A DNA stretch of 64,000 nucleotides from Prorocentrum cordatum (Eukaryota > Sar > Dinophyceae > Prorocentrales > Prorocentraceae), in contig CAUYUJ010022393.1 in NCBI GenBank assembly GCA_963575745.1, positions 426,501-490,500 of the forward strand, in the 5' to 3' direction. Position 1 is the stretch's first letter. Each line of letters opens with the position of its first letter. The position numbers and the translations under genes were made by a program. Shown in pieces: positions 53,162-63,717 of the stretch. The notes beneath the pieces were generated by a model. It made no database searches, was not told where the DNA came from, and saw only the letters and a list, made by a program, of their open reading frames with translations.

Positions 53162-54786
53162 TGCCGCCCGCGTTGGTTCGAGAACATGGGCGACTCGGCG
53201 GGCGGGCGCGTGGCGCGCGAGAGCGGGCGGCCGGCGCGCCCCTGCCGCGAGCGGCTGACCGCGGGGGAGGCTCTTGCAAGAGGCGCCGAGCCTCCGAAGG
53301 CGGCGGCGCCTTCCCGAGGCGCTGCCCCCGACGACGCGGCATGGGAGATCCTAGAATCACCGACTCCGAGCGACTGGGGGCCCCCGACGCGTCAGCTGGC
53401 ACGCGCCCCACGTCTTCGCAAGTTGCGGCGCGACCCGGGGGGGCACCTCAAGCAGCGCAGCGGGCTGAAGGCGCGCCGAGTGCGGGCGCCGGCAGCAGCC
53501 CGCCGGCGCCAGCGACGCCCGCTTTGGCAGCGTCGCTTGGGTCGGTAGAGGCCGCCAGCGCTAGCGACGCTGAAATCGCAGATGCGGCGCCGCCCACAGA
53601 GGGCCGACAGAGGCCATGGGCTGCAGCGACGGGCCCCCCCGCAGCAGCGGTGGATGCGATCGAAGAAGATGAGGCGCGATCGGCGCGGTCGTCTCGCAGG
53701 TCGCCCAGGCCCCCTCGCCCTCGGGCAGGCGACTCGGAAGGCCGACGGGTCGCGGGAAGGCCGACTAAGATCTCGGGCGCGCCGCCAAATATGGCCGAGG
53801 GCCCTTCGCTGGCTCTGGGTCGACAGCGCGGCACCTTCTGGGGGGGGGGGGGGGGGCGCCCCGCGCGCGATGCTCGCCCGCGCTTTCCTTCGGGAAGGGC
53901 CCAGCCAGCATGGGGCTGGATCCTTCCTGAGGACACCAGGTGCATATATTGCAACGACCCGTTCGCCCCCGCGGGCAACCGCCATGGCTGGCACCTGGAC
54001 TTTGTGAGCCGCTGTTGCGCATGTCCAGACTGCTGGGGTCTCGAGATTGACGACCGGGCCAGTCTTCGCCCGAGCCGTTTCCTCGCCGCGCTGGGCGCGG
54101 CGCGCAGGCCGAGGAGCGAACCTGGCATCATCGCCTTCTTCGGGCCGTTCCCGCGCGCCCGCGGCGGCAGCGGCGGGCGGCAACGCGCGGAGACGCCCGC
54201 GGCCTGGGCCCGCGAACTCGCGCTCTGCTCGGCTCGCGTCGGGCCGCCGCGCTGCCCCTCCGACAACGAGCCCGACGCCCGGAGCGACGATTTTGCGCAA
54301 CTTCGCAATTGCGCTGCGGAGGGGGCGCGGGGGCGCCGCAGGGCGTGGCCCCCTGGCCCCGGCGACCCCTCCGTCACAGCCAGTGAAATCATGGGCACAG
54401 ACACTTCCGAAATGGGCTCCGACAGCGACTCAGGGGTCTCGGAGGTCAGCGGCGACGCGTCTACGCAGCCCCAGGGGCCGACAGTCCCCGTCGCCGCGCA
54501 TCCGCACGGGCCCCGCAGCAGCGGGGCCTCGCCGTCTGCGGCGGCGACGGGCAACGAGTGGGCCAGCAGCGCCGTGCCGCCCGCCTTCAGTGCGGAGAGG
54601 GTTCCGGAAAAGGTGCAGGCGCGCCTTGCGCCCTACGGCGCGTCGGCGCGCCGGGGGCGCATGGCGCGCCCCGGGGGCGGGCCGTTTGCGCAATGGGCCC
54701 CGCATTTTGTTTTCTCCCCCCCCCCCCGCGCCTTATTTTTGTTTCCTTCTTTTTCTCATTCTTGTGATTCTTCTTTCTGCTCTTGA
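53162..54786 (+). CDS. Hypothetical Cys-cluster protein fragment
   Basis: Part of the open frame 52942-54786; only sequence after the pyrimidine tract is considered. Most is Ala/Arg/Pro-rich. Around 53935-54045 it reads PEDTRCIYCNDPFAPAGNRH then RCCACPDCWGL, giving C-x2-C ... H ... C-C-x-C-x2-C, a zinc-binding-like cluster. The end includes an acidic-Ser stretch (TDTSEMGSDSDSGVSEVSGD) and an AGCA-loop hairpin at 54508-54529. 17 G at 53840-53856 lie in the frame. Family not recognised. Confidence 0.35.
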
Positions 54787-55047
54787 CATTGGAAGAGCCT
54801 TTGAGGGGGGGCGCCCAGAAGCAAGAGCCCGAGACCCCAACACTGATTGATTAATGAATGTCCCGCCGCCTCTGCCCCAAGTGATCGGGGAACTGCAGGG
54901 CGCCGAGGCCGCGCGGCCCAAACTGGAAGACCGGGAGGCCCTCCAAATGGCGCGCCCTTCAAACAGTTGCCCAGGGGCCCGGGTTAAATAATTGCTCTTG
55001 ACCTGGGGGGGCAGTTCCCCCGCCGAACTCATCCCAATATGCGTGCT

Positions 55048-55049
<2 letters not shown>
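54787..55049. other. Intergenic, no gene seen
   Basis: Boundary between the AGCA-hairpin mosaic and the next element. No motif identified. Confidence 0.5.
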
Positions 55050-55113
<64 letters not shown>

Positions 55114-55127
55114 TCTCTCTCTCTCTC
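55050..55127. repeat. (CT)n microsatellite
   Basis: About 78 bases of CT. The LSLS peptide in the frame leading into the next ORF is an artefact, so that ORF's start is placed at 55294. Confidence 0.95.
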
Positions 55128-55293
55128 TGTCTCTGGAGTCTCGGCTCGAGAGTGCCCTGCACTCAGACCGCAGCCGCGACGCAAAGCGCCCCGCCTCGGA
55201 GCCAGTCTCCCAGGCCTCGCGAGACCGGAGGGGTCCCAGCAGGACCCTACTGATTCGCGTCACCTCTTCCCTCCCACCAGAGCGCCCGCCGCA

Positions 55294-57861
55294 ATGGCCC
55301 CCGCCAAGCCGGAGCGCCGTCGCTCTTCCAAGCAGCCGCCGAGCTCACGTCCTGCAGCTGAAGGATCCCTCCTCCAACGCAAACAGGACTGCATTGCAGC
55401 CTTCAAGCAAGCGGGGTCTGACCGCCCCACAGCCGCATACAACGGGCTCGCCGAGCTGAACGCGGACGAGCTGCAGGCCACGTACGACATGCACAAGACC
55501 AACACCAAGAAGCTCGGCAGTGCCTTGATTCGCATGTGTGCCGCCAACCAGATCAGCTACACGCTGGATCACCACCAGCGCAGCAAGCCTAAGCGCAATG
55601 GTGGTGACACATCCTATCCACCAGCTGCGTCCGCACGTCTTCAGGCTGCGGACGCCAAATTTATTGCCTTGGACCCGGCCTTCTGGAAGGTCCCAGTCCT
55701 GGCCGAACCCACATCACTCGACGACGGCAAGACGTACAAGCCCAGCATCAGCCTCCACGACTACGAGAGTGGCGAGCGGCTGCTGCAGCACCATCTCGAG
55801 CAGGGTAAGCGTACCACGGGTCAGCTCGCGATCGCTGTCATGGGCCCAAAAAACGACAACTACGTCGGCACCGAGCTCGCCGTCCCCGTGCTGAAGCGCC
55901 ACCCCAAGGCGCCCAATGTGGTTCACACGCACGTCCCCGTGACCGTGTACCAGCTGGGCACCAAGGAAGTCGCCTGCACGGAAAAAGTAGCCGTCGCCAC
56001 CATTGATCCTGCCGACCACGTATGCTGGATTCGGGTGACCATACATGAAACCGAAGCCATCGCCGCAGTCCCCTCCATGCATCAAGCCTTCGAGGATCAG
56101 TTTTCGGGAGGCGCCCCCGTGAACGGTGGTCCACGCGCCAAGGGTCCTTTCCGAGGGGATTCCGCTCCACAGGACAAGGCGCGCCAAAACCAAAAGCACA
56201 GGGAGTCTAAGAAAGACGCTCGCCGCCAGGAGCTCGACAGTCAGCTGCAGGACACCTTCAAGGCCCTTTTCCACGGCAACTTTAAAGCCGTCACTATCCT
56301 CGAACCCTGCAAAAGTCTAGGCAGGTACGGATCTGGTGTCGGAAAAAGGTCCCTGGCTGCCACTTTCGGCGTCAGTCTTCAAGCAGTTGACAAGGTCTTG
56401 GCGGGTTCGGGGCAACTCGGCGCCACCTACGACCTCAGCAACGTAGGTGCGGACGAGCCCACGGCAGACAAGTACCAGACCGTGTGGTTCCCCGAGGACC
56501 AGCCCATCACGATGGCAGAGGCGTTCCAGAAGTCGGTGGACTTCAAAGCCCTAGGAGTCGTCAGGCACGGCAAGTCAGGCTTATTGGGGATCCGTGTTGC
56601 ACGTGGGTCAGACGCCGCCAAGGCCGCTGCCGTCAGCATCCGTGGCTGCGAAGCCACTCTCGCCAAGACGCGATACCGCATCACGGGCATTGCGGCACGC
56701 CATGCCACGCTGACTCAGCTTGCCAAGACTCTCACGGGCCCGTCCGTCAAATGGGACTGTGAGGTCTACCACACCGCCTGGGACCCAGCCACTTCGGCGC
56801 AGTTTGCCTTAGTGCGCGCTCATCGTCCCCCACCCACATATACGGTACAGGTCGCAGGGTGCCCCATCCCGTGGAGCATCACCGAGGCCCCGCTGGCTGA
56901 GGTCGTGCCGAAGAGGGACAACGTTACCATTGTCACCCCTACCACTATCACAGAGCCTGTGACGCCGCCCGCCCGTGGTGGCGGCTTCAGCCCCGCCACG
57001 GGCACACTCCTAACCAAAGCGGCCCAGAGCCCCTACCTCCACGACCTCATGACTGCCACGCCCAAAGGCAAGGGCGTCGCACCGCTCCCGATCCCTAAGG
57101 AGGAGCCTTTAGCCAAGCGCCACCGATCCTCCAGCGGGAAACGTGACGCCACGCCGCACGCAAGATCACACGGCGCTCCAGGCCGCAGCTCCTCTGCCCC
57201 CCCGCACGGCACGGATGGAGCTGCCGAGCAGACGGCCGTCCAAGGACCAGGTGGGGACGGGCATGACCCGCAACCTGGCACGGGGGCGGCCGAAGGTGGG
57301 GGCCACACGGAAGGGCACGTTGACGCAGCCGCCGAGGTACCAGGCGACGTCGAGATCCTCTCATCAGAGGATGAATTCAGCGTGGCATCGCGCGAACCGA
57401 ACACCCTCGGCGAACGCTTCGCTACGGCCCCTAAACTGTCAGATGCCGCTACGACCCGCATCCAACACATGGAACAACAGCACGAGCTGCTTGCCAACAC
57501 GGTGGACAACATGCAGGTCCAGCTTGCGGGCGTTCTCTCATCCCAGGCCACACTCACGGAGCACGTTACAGGCTTGGAACGAGGGCTTGCCACCGTCGTC
57601 ACTCAGCAACAGACGGCAACTACCGAAGCTGCTGCACTGCGCGGCGACATCCAGGCCCTCCTCGGGCACCTCACGGGGGGTACCATCCACCTGCCCCAGG
57701 TGGCCACCCTCGATACCAAAAAGGAGGAAGCTGCACCAGTTGCCGATCCCGTGGCTGTCTGCGGGTGGATCGACCAGCCAGGCCAGGTCACCCCAGGGAC
57801 GGGGCCCCCAGGGGCTGACAAAGGCAAAGACAAAGGGCGGGCCACACAGGAACCCTATTGA
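55294..57861 (+). CDS. 855-aa ORF1-like protein, RNA-binding-like with coiled coil
   Basis: Intact from the ATG at 55294 (CCGCAATGGCC, first ATG after the CT tract) to TGA at 57859. N-terminal ~30 residues are basic/Ser-rich. Residues ~125-260 form one globular part (DPAFWKVPVLAEPTSLDDGK, TELAVPVLKRHPKAPNVVHT, DHVCWIRVTIHETEAIA) and ~310-545 another (FKALFHGNFKAVTILEPCKS, DKYQTVWFPEDQPITMAEAF, LAKTRYRITGIAARHATLTQ, TYTVQVAGCPIPWSI). A Pro/Ser/Gly linker (GGGFSPATG) and a C-terminal coiled coil (~717-795, IQHMEQQHELLANTVDNMQV) follow. Layout suggests an ORF1/Gag-like nucleic-acid binder of a retroelement; the family is not identified. The next ORF is in the same frame with no other stop between. 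Confidence 0.6.
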   Translation: MAPAKPERRRSSKQPPSSRPAAEGSLLQRKQDCIAAFKQAGSDRPTAAYNGLAELNADELQATYDMHKTNTKKLGSALIRMCAANQISYTLDHHQRSKPKRNGGDTSYPPAASARLQAADAKFIALDPAFWKVPVLAEPTSLDDGKTYKPSISLHDYESGERLLQHHLEQGKRTTGQLAIAVMGPKNDNYVGTELAVPVLKRHPKAPNVVHTHVPVTVYQLGTKEVACTEKVAVATIDPADHVCWIRVTIHETEAIAAVPSMHQAFEDQFSGGAPVNGGPRAKGPFRGDSAPQDKARQNQKHRESKKDARRQELDSQLQDTFKALFHGNFKAVTILEPCKSLGRYGSGVGKRSLAATFGVSLQAVDKVLAGSGQLGATYDLSNVGADEPTADKYQTVWFPEDQPITMAEAFQKSVDFKALGVVRHGKSGLLGIRVARGSDAAKAAAVSIRGCEATLAKTRYRITGIAARHATLTQLAKTLTGPSVKWDCEVYHTAWDPATSAQFALVRAHRPPPTYTVQVAGCPIPWSITEAPLAEVVPKRDNVTIVTPTTITEPVTPPARGGGFSPATGTLLTKAAQSPYLHDLMTATPKGKGVAPLPIPKEEPLAKRHRSSSGKRDATPHARSHGAPGRSSSAPPHGTDGAAEQTAVQGPGGDGHDPQPGTGAAEGGGHTEGHVDAAAEVPGDVEILSSEDEFSVASREPNTLGERFATAPKLSDAATTRIQHMEQQHELLANTVDNMQVQLAGVLSSQATLTEHVTGLERGLATVVTQQQTATTEAAALRGDIQALLGHLTGGTIHLPQVATLDTKKEEAAPVADPVAVCGWIDQPGQVTPGTGPPGADKGKDKGRATQEPY

Positions 57862-60800
57862 AGGTGCCTCAGAGGGCCCGCCTCAGCCCTCCGAGGAAGC
57901 GCCTTCAGAGGCATCCCTTCTCACTTCTCGTCGTACCTCTTCCTTGCTATATCATGTCATTTTTGGCAGCAGCACGAGCAAGCTACCTGGTGTAGGGACA
58001 CCTGTCATCTTGCTGTGGGTGTGTTTGTTGCAATGTACATGAGCATGCAGGGGTACCTAAAGATGCGTGCTGACATGCAGCCTTTGGCTCATCGCTCGCG
58101 CCGCCTGCCAGGCCTCGCCATCATGTGGCGCTTTGCTTTCAGCCTGGCCCTCCCCTCGCTCGCTGGAGCACACCCGTCTTCAGGCGGTGCGCCCCAGCAT
58201 GGAGGTGGGTTTCTTCTGCAGCACGTCGAACGTGCGTCCCTTTTCTACCTCTACGATGACAGCATCTACAAGTACGATCACTGCACCATCTTGGACCCGA
58301 TCGTCAACGGCACCGCTGCCGCGAGTCCGTGCAGTATTGGCCAGGCACACAGTGGCGGCTTCAGCCCCGCTGCTGTGCCCCGCTATTGCCCTACGGGTCC
58401 CACCACTCCCATGCGAGATAGGGGCGAACCCGAGGAAGACCCTGCTTTCTGGCACCTGATGATGATCCGCGCCCGGCTCATACCGTGTGCTGCGGCGTGG
58501 GCACCAGGTGAGGATAACCAGGACATGTTCTGGGCATGGCTCGAGGACTGCGTCCCGTACATCCTGGCGACGCTCCATCTGCCACAGTACGATCACCTCT
58601 TCCTTGAGGCGTCCGAGGACACCACCGACGCCCTACGTCATCGCACCGCGGTCGACATGTGCGAGGACATCTGGCACAGAGCGGGCCCCGACAGGCAGCG
58701 CATCAACCGCAACCTCACTCGGATCCAGAGCAGCCGCGAGTACGCCACCCGCTATTTCGGCCTCCTTCTGGAGCACCAGGGCGCTCGTGCAACGCTTGTT
58801 GGCCCTGAGGCCTTCATGGCACCTTTGCCGCCATACCTCTCACGGGCCCATGCTCTGCTACCAAGAGGTCTCCCTCCACCCGACCATGACGCCATGGCGT
58901 ACCTCGCTGATGTTATCCTGCACCAACCGCCAGACATGCTGCCGCTCGTCGAGGCGGAGCTCGCTGCGGCGCCGACGGACGGCACCGATCAGGCCGCAGA
59001 AGATCCCGTATCATGGCTGCTCCAGCACATCGCGGCCAGCGATATCGGCAATACATCCATGGACTCGTTCCACGCGTCGGAGGATAGCCAGGACGACATC
59101 GATATCCAGGATCGAGACGGCACGATACCATCAGGCGACTCGGCTCAGCGTGACCGCGACAGTGAGCCTCACTCTGGGCTCGCCCCGTGGCAACGCAGTG
59201 CGCCCCACACCTCAGATCAGGTCGACCCTTCTGCGCGGCCTAACGACGCTGAAGGTGCCACTGCCGCTGATGTGACTAGCCATCCCACTGCTTCGCCAGC
59301 TCATGCCAGGCCGTGCAGTGGCGGCTTCAGCCCCGCTGCACCACTGGCTAGACCTGGACATCCCCAGACCGCAGGAGGTGACAACGTGACTGACTCCAAC
59401 CCCAGTGCCATCGACCACTGGCAGGCCGACATCGACAACGACCCCATCGATGATGAACATCCAGATGCCAGCGGTCCCCACGAGCCCCAGCACAGCTCAG
59501 CGGCATCACGACATTGTGGCTGCCTCATCTGCCTCCTGGTGGCCACGTACGCCATCGCGATAGCAATGCCGTACAAGGACCAGATCGATGGATACTTGCC
59601 GACCCCGAGCCGAGACCCCAGCTACCGACAACGACGACGACGCCAAGCGACCGCACCAGGCCCATCGGCGTCCACTATATTCCGACGCAAAACGACATAC
59701 TATGTCACGTCCACATTGAGGGCCACTCTCAAATGGACCAGCGACAAACTCAGAGATGGTGTCTCGGGCGGAGCCACTGCAGTCGGGAGCGGCTTCGGGG
59801 GCGTCCTTAAATGGGCCAGCGGCAAGCTAGGGGCCATAGCCACGGGTGGAGTTGTGTGTGGTCTTCTACTCGTCGGTGCCAAACTCCTTGCCCAGGGAGC
59901 TGTCGGACACGTAGGCGCCCGCATATGTGCGCGGGCCCTGGACTCATCCACTGCCCACTGGTGCCTCCGCTGTTGCCAACCGAGCAGGAAGCCGAAGGAC
60001 GAGGCCACGCACAAAATGCCGTGCACGCTCGCCGACGTACACGACGACCAGCAGGTGCACGCACTCCGACATCCGCTGCTACAGGAACACTACGCCGCAG
60101 CTGTTGCCGCCGCAGTTGCCGACGTCACCACCGCCACTACCGCCGCCATCGCTGAAGCCACAGCCGCCGTATCGCGAGCCTCGTCTGTCACACCAAGATC
60201 GACCAGCCCGACGCCACGAGACGGCTCCAAGAACGGCACGACATTCGGTAACCTACCGACCAACGAGGATGCCACAGCACACGGCAGCGACACCGAGCCA
60301 AGGGAAACGAGGGAACGCACCCATGGCAGCCCGTGGTCCATATTCCGACATGCCGACGCTCGTGGTTCCTCCCCCTCCCCCGACGCGGACACCCAACCAC
60401 CACGACGGCGAGCACGCTATGCATCACCTGACAGGCCCCAGGCGTCTTCAGGCCCTGGTACGCCTTACACTGCCCTCAAGCCACCGACACGCAACTCACG
60501 CACCACCATCCAGCGTGACCCAGCGGTCCCCGAGCCGCCGAAGAGCATACTTAACGCCCTGTACCAAAACGGCTTCGCGCTAGGGAACAGTGGCGTGTCC
60601 ACTGAGGACATCAAAGACGCTCTACGACTCCACGACCACCCTCGATTCACTCACGACCCAACACTCCAAGTGCTGGGGCCGTGGACGGACATCATGCAGA
60701 GGCCACCGAACCGCCTCACTTGGGTGCTGGAAGACTCGGGCGGCAACTCGGGCGAGACAATTTTCCCATACCTCACGTGGGACCTCCGTCAACCCACCAC

Positions 60801-63717
60801 CGACGCGCCCACTGTTTTCTGGCATGGGACCCGCGGCGACCTTGCGGCCCGTCTTGCTGCCTGTGGAGGGCACCTCTTGCCAGGCCCCCGCCGTGAAACG
60901 AAGGGTCGAACTGGCACCAACGTTGGCCGCACGTACGTGAGCGTGCACCCTTCGCTGGCCGCGTGGTACGCGATACCGCCCCACCCGCCCTACAGCCTTG
61001 AAGACGACACCCTCGCGTGGGGACCCATCGCACTCTGGATGTGCGAAGCCACCCAACCACCGCGGGGGGAAAACAGGCACAACTACGTGAAAGGGGAGGC
61101 CCACGGAGCGCGCCTCATTTACCCTCGGGTCCTGAGCCTCCTCATCCGCATGGACTGGTGCGCCCCCACAGAAGCTGCTTCCAGGTGCCGTGCCCTCCCA
61201 CACGCCTATGGCATGGGTGACTGCGCGCACGCCCTCCACATTGCTGGCTACGATCATCCAGATCTCCGTGAGGCGGCTGAAGCTCACGACCAGGAAGCTA
61301 GCACCAGGCGCAGATCAACCATCGCGGCAGCATGGCCACCACCGCAGGCGCTATACTCGCCAGAAGCGGCGCGAGCATGGGCCAAACAGCACTACGACAC
61401 GGAAGCAGCCACCAGGGACGACCCTAATCAGCCTCGACCACGCGTCTCGCTCCACATACTCCAGCTGGACCCGAAACCACTCATCGACCTGGTGTACACG
61501 GGCTTGCAAGCTGTCCCCGTGCGGGGGCACCCTGACGCACACGGGTCGCGCCCCAGCGGCTCCAGCCCTGGGGCCGCGTCGGACCCACCACGCACGCACA
61601 AGTCAGGCACAGCCTTAGCCCGCAGTCCAGACCCCTCATCGACGTCATCTGGAGTCGACGAACGCCGTACGCCATCCCTCATCAGCGCGGCCGCCGCCCT
61701 CGCCCGAGGCCGCGCCCGTGCGCGACGATCTGCCTCTCGCTCGTCACGACAGGGCGACGGGAACTCCACCTCCGACAACAGCGGCATCGAGACGTGGGAG
61801 CACATTGTGACGGAGGAGGAGCCGACTGCCTACCACGTCCTCGCCTACCACGTGCGTGATGTGCGGTCCCGTGTCAACGCCCCTGGCATCGAGGTCTGGC
61901 TCGACCCTGGTGATCACCACGATGGCGCCTACTTACCGTGGGGGACGACAGTCATGGGCTACCGCGTCATTGACCCTACGGTGGACGGGCGTGACGGCTG
62001 GGTCATCCTCCATCATGACCACGGCGACACCACTACTAAGCTCTGGGCACCGACCCAAGTCCACGTTAAGGGGGACGACTCCTGGCGCACCGTCATGGTA
62101 CCAGCGGATATGGGGCCCCAGTGGATCAGGTGCCATGCCGAGGACGCACGCCTCCCCGCCGAGGTAGTCCGCACTACAGGCCAATCCTGGTTTGCTGACG
62201 TCTGGCCCTTGTGGGATCGCCCGAGACCCCACCCAGACGACCCAGGCACAAACGAGCATGCGCTACCGCCTTTACCAGGACGCTGGTCTTGCCTACAGTG
62301 TCGATTCCAATGCTGCCAATATTGCGCGGCTCGCCGCAACACACAGCTTGGCACCTCGGGCCAACCAACGTGCCCAGACTGCGGCCGCAGCGGACTGCGT
62401 ACACTTATGGACTGGTCCACGGACTACTCGTGCAACAGTTGGACGTGTGCATACAGCACCAATAAGAGGGACTCTGACACATGCTGCCTGTCCAGCAGGT
62501 GTCCCCACCCTCCCAGGCCACACAACCAGCTCGACGTCCGTGCCACAGGGATGCCGCCGCACATCCTTGCCCGCCAATTCGGCAACGCGCCAGCCCTCCA
62601 CGACCTCAAGGAACCCCCCCGAGCGCCTTCAGGCCCCGGGGGAGAACCTCCACAACCAGGGCAAGCAGGCTACCAGGGCCAATGGTACCTCCCACCACAG
62701 CCGCGGCGCGTCCCCAGGCAGGGATTGCCTGACGGCACAACGCGGCCACCTGGATTCACAGGAACGGGGATGCCCGAAGAACCTTCCCCCGACCAACCGC
62801 TTTGGAGGGAAGGCTATGTGCTCTTCAGCCCCCATCAGGCCCTCAAGGAGGAACTCACCTTCAACAAGACGGTCCGCCGACCCTTCTCCCTAGCCATTAC
62901 CAACATGTACAGGGATCGTGTCACGGTCAGGACCGTCTGCGAGTTGATCGCCGAGCGCACCCACATGACCCGCACCCGCTGGCGAGACGTGGTACTGTAC
63001 TGGGACGCCGAGGGTGGTCCTGGGCCTCAAGCTCTCGACTACGATATGCGACTCTGTGACGCCATGGTGAGCCGTGCCACGACCGAAGCTGAGCTAAACC
63101 ACGACCGCAGCAACCGTGGTAGTTTCTGCCTCTATGGACCAGCGCACCAGCGGGCCATCAACATTACGGCGATCTCAGAGCCGCAGAACATCGACTACAC
63201 GGAGTATGTGCGACGATACTCACCCGTAGGGGAGACCTACCCTGACCACGCCTTCGAGCACGTCTATCGGGGCTGGCAGCGGCCCGACGTGCCCACCATC
63301 CCCCCCGACACCCGTCCCCTCTCGAGAGCCGACTGGCAGCGCCACCAACAGCACCAGCAGCGCATCCAGCAGCGGGACCAACGTGACGCAGGACAGCAGG
63401 GCACACCACGCTACCGTTCCCCTGCGCGAGTACCGACAGGCGGTAACACGGCCTACGACGGGGCTGCCGCCTACCACCGTGGTCCCATAGGTGCCATGCC
63501 TGCGGCTGCTGGAGCAGCCGCCTCCAGCTACGGCCAAGCCCCCAACGCCAGGGTTCACCCAGCGGCCATCGGCTACTCGCGTGCACCCCTACATGCCCTA
63601 AGGGCCACCTCGCCAGTGCCAGGGTCCACGCGCGCCTGGGGCCTCTACTCAGGCCGACATCAGGGCCCCTCCAGCAACCAGCCTGCAGTGATAACCCCTG
63701 CGGCTTCAGCCCAGGGG
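56971..63717 (+). repeat. Dispersed TTCA-loop hairpins with a bulged C (family 3)
   Basis: Common core: outer stem, unpaired C, G(G/T)C, loop TTCA or TCCA, G(C/G)C, outer stem. 56971-57003: outer arms GCCCGTGG/CCACGGGC. 58344-58379: arms GGCACA+CAG / CTG+TGTGCC. 59313-59341: GTGCAG/CTGCAC. 58171-58189: CACC/GGTG. 60438-60458: CCAGG/CCTGG. 61550-61574: GCCCCAG/CTGGGGC. 63695-63717: CCCCTG/CAGGGG. A weaker copy is near 62617. The outer arms differ completely but stay complementary. The copies lie in the 855-aa ORF and the giant ORF. Confidence 0.85.

Larger units (their letters stand above)
41660..54529 (+). repeat. Dispersed AGCA-loop mini-hairpins (family 2)
   Basis: Core CCGC-AGCA-GCGG with extended stems. 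52883-52904: GGGCCCCGC/GCGGGGCCC, 9 bp perfect. 54508-54529: GGGCCCCGC/GCGGGGCCT. 42510-42527: GCCCCGC/GCGGGGC. 42616-42635: GGTTCCGC/GCGGGGCC, with two T:G pairs keeping the stem. 44209-44231: 9 bp with one bulge. Shorter or imperfect copies are near 41660, 43410, 45660, 46230, 47160, 48780, 49240, 49700, 50062, 50330, 50410, 51820 and 53640. They are read in all three phases by the surrounding frames (QQRG, RSSG, AAAG). Confidence 0.8.

Noticed and set aside
56971-59341. GGFSPA as a conserved protein repeat in the giant ORF
   Set aside because: The same nucleotide hairpin occurs in another reading phase with different peptides, so conservation is not at protein level.
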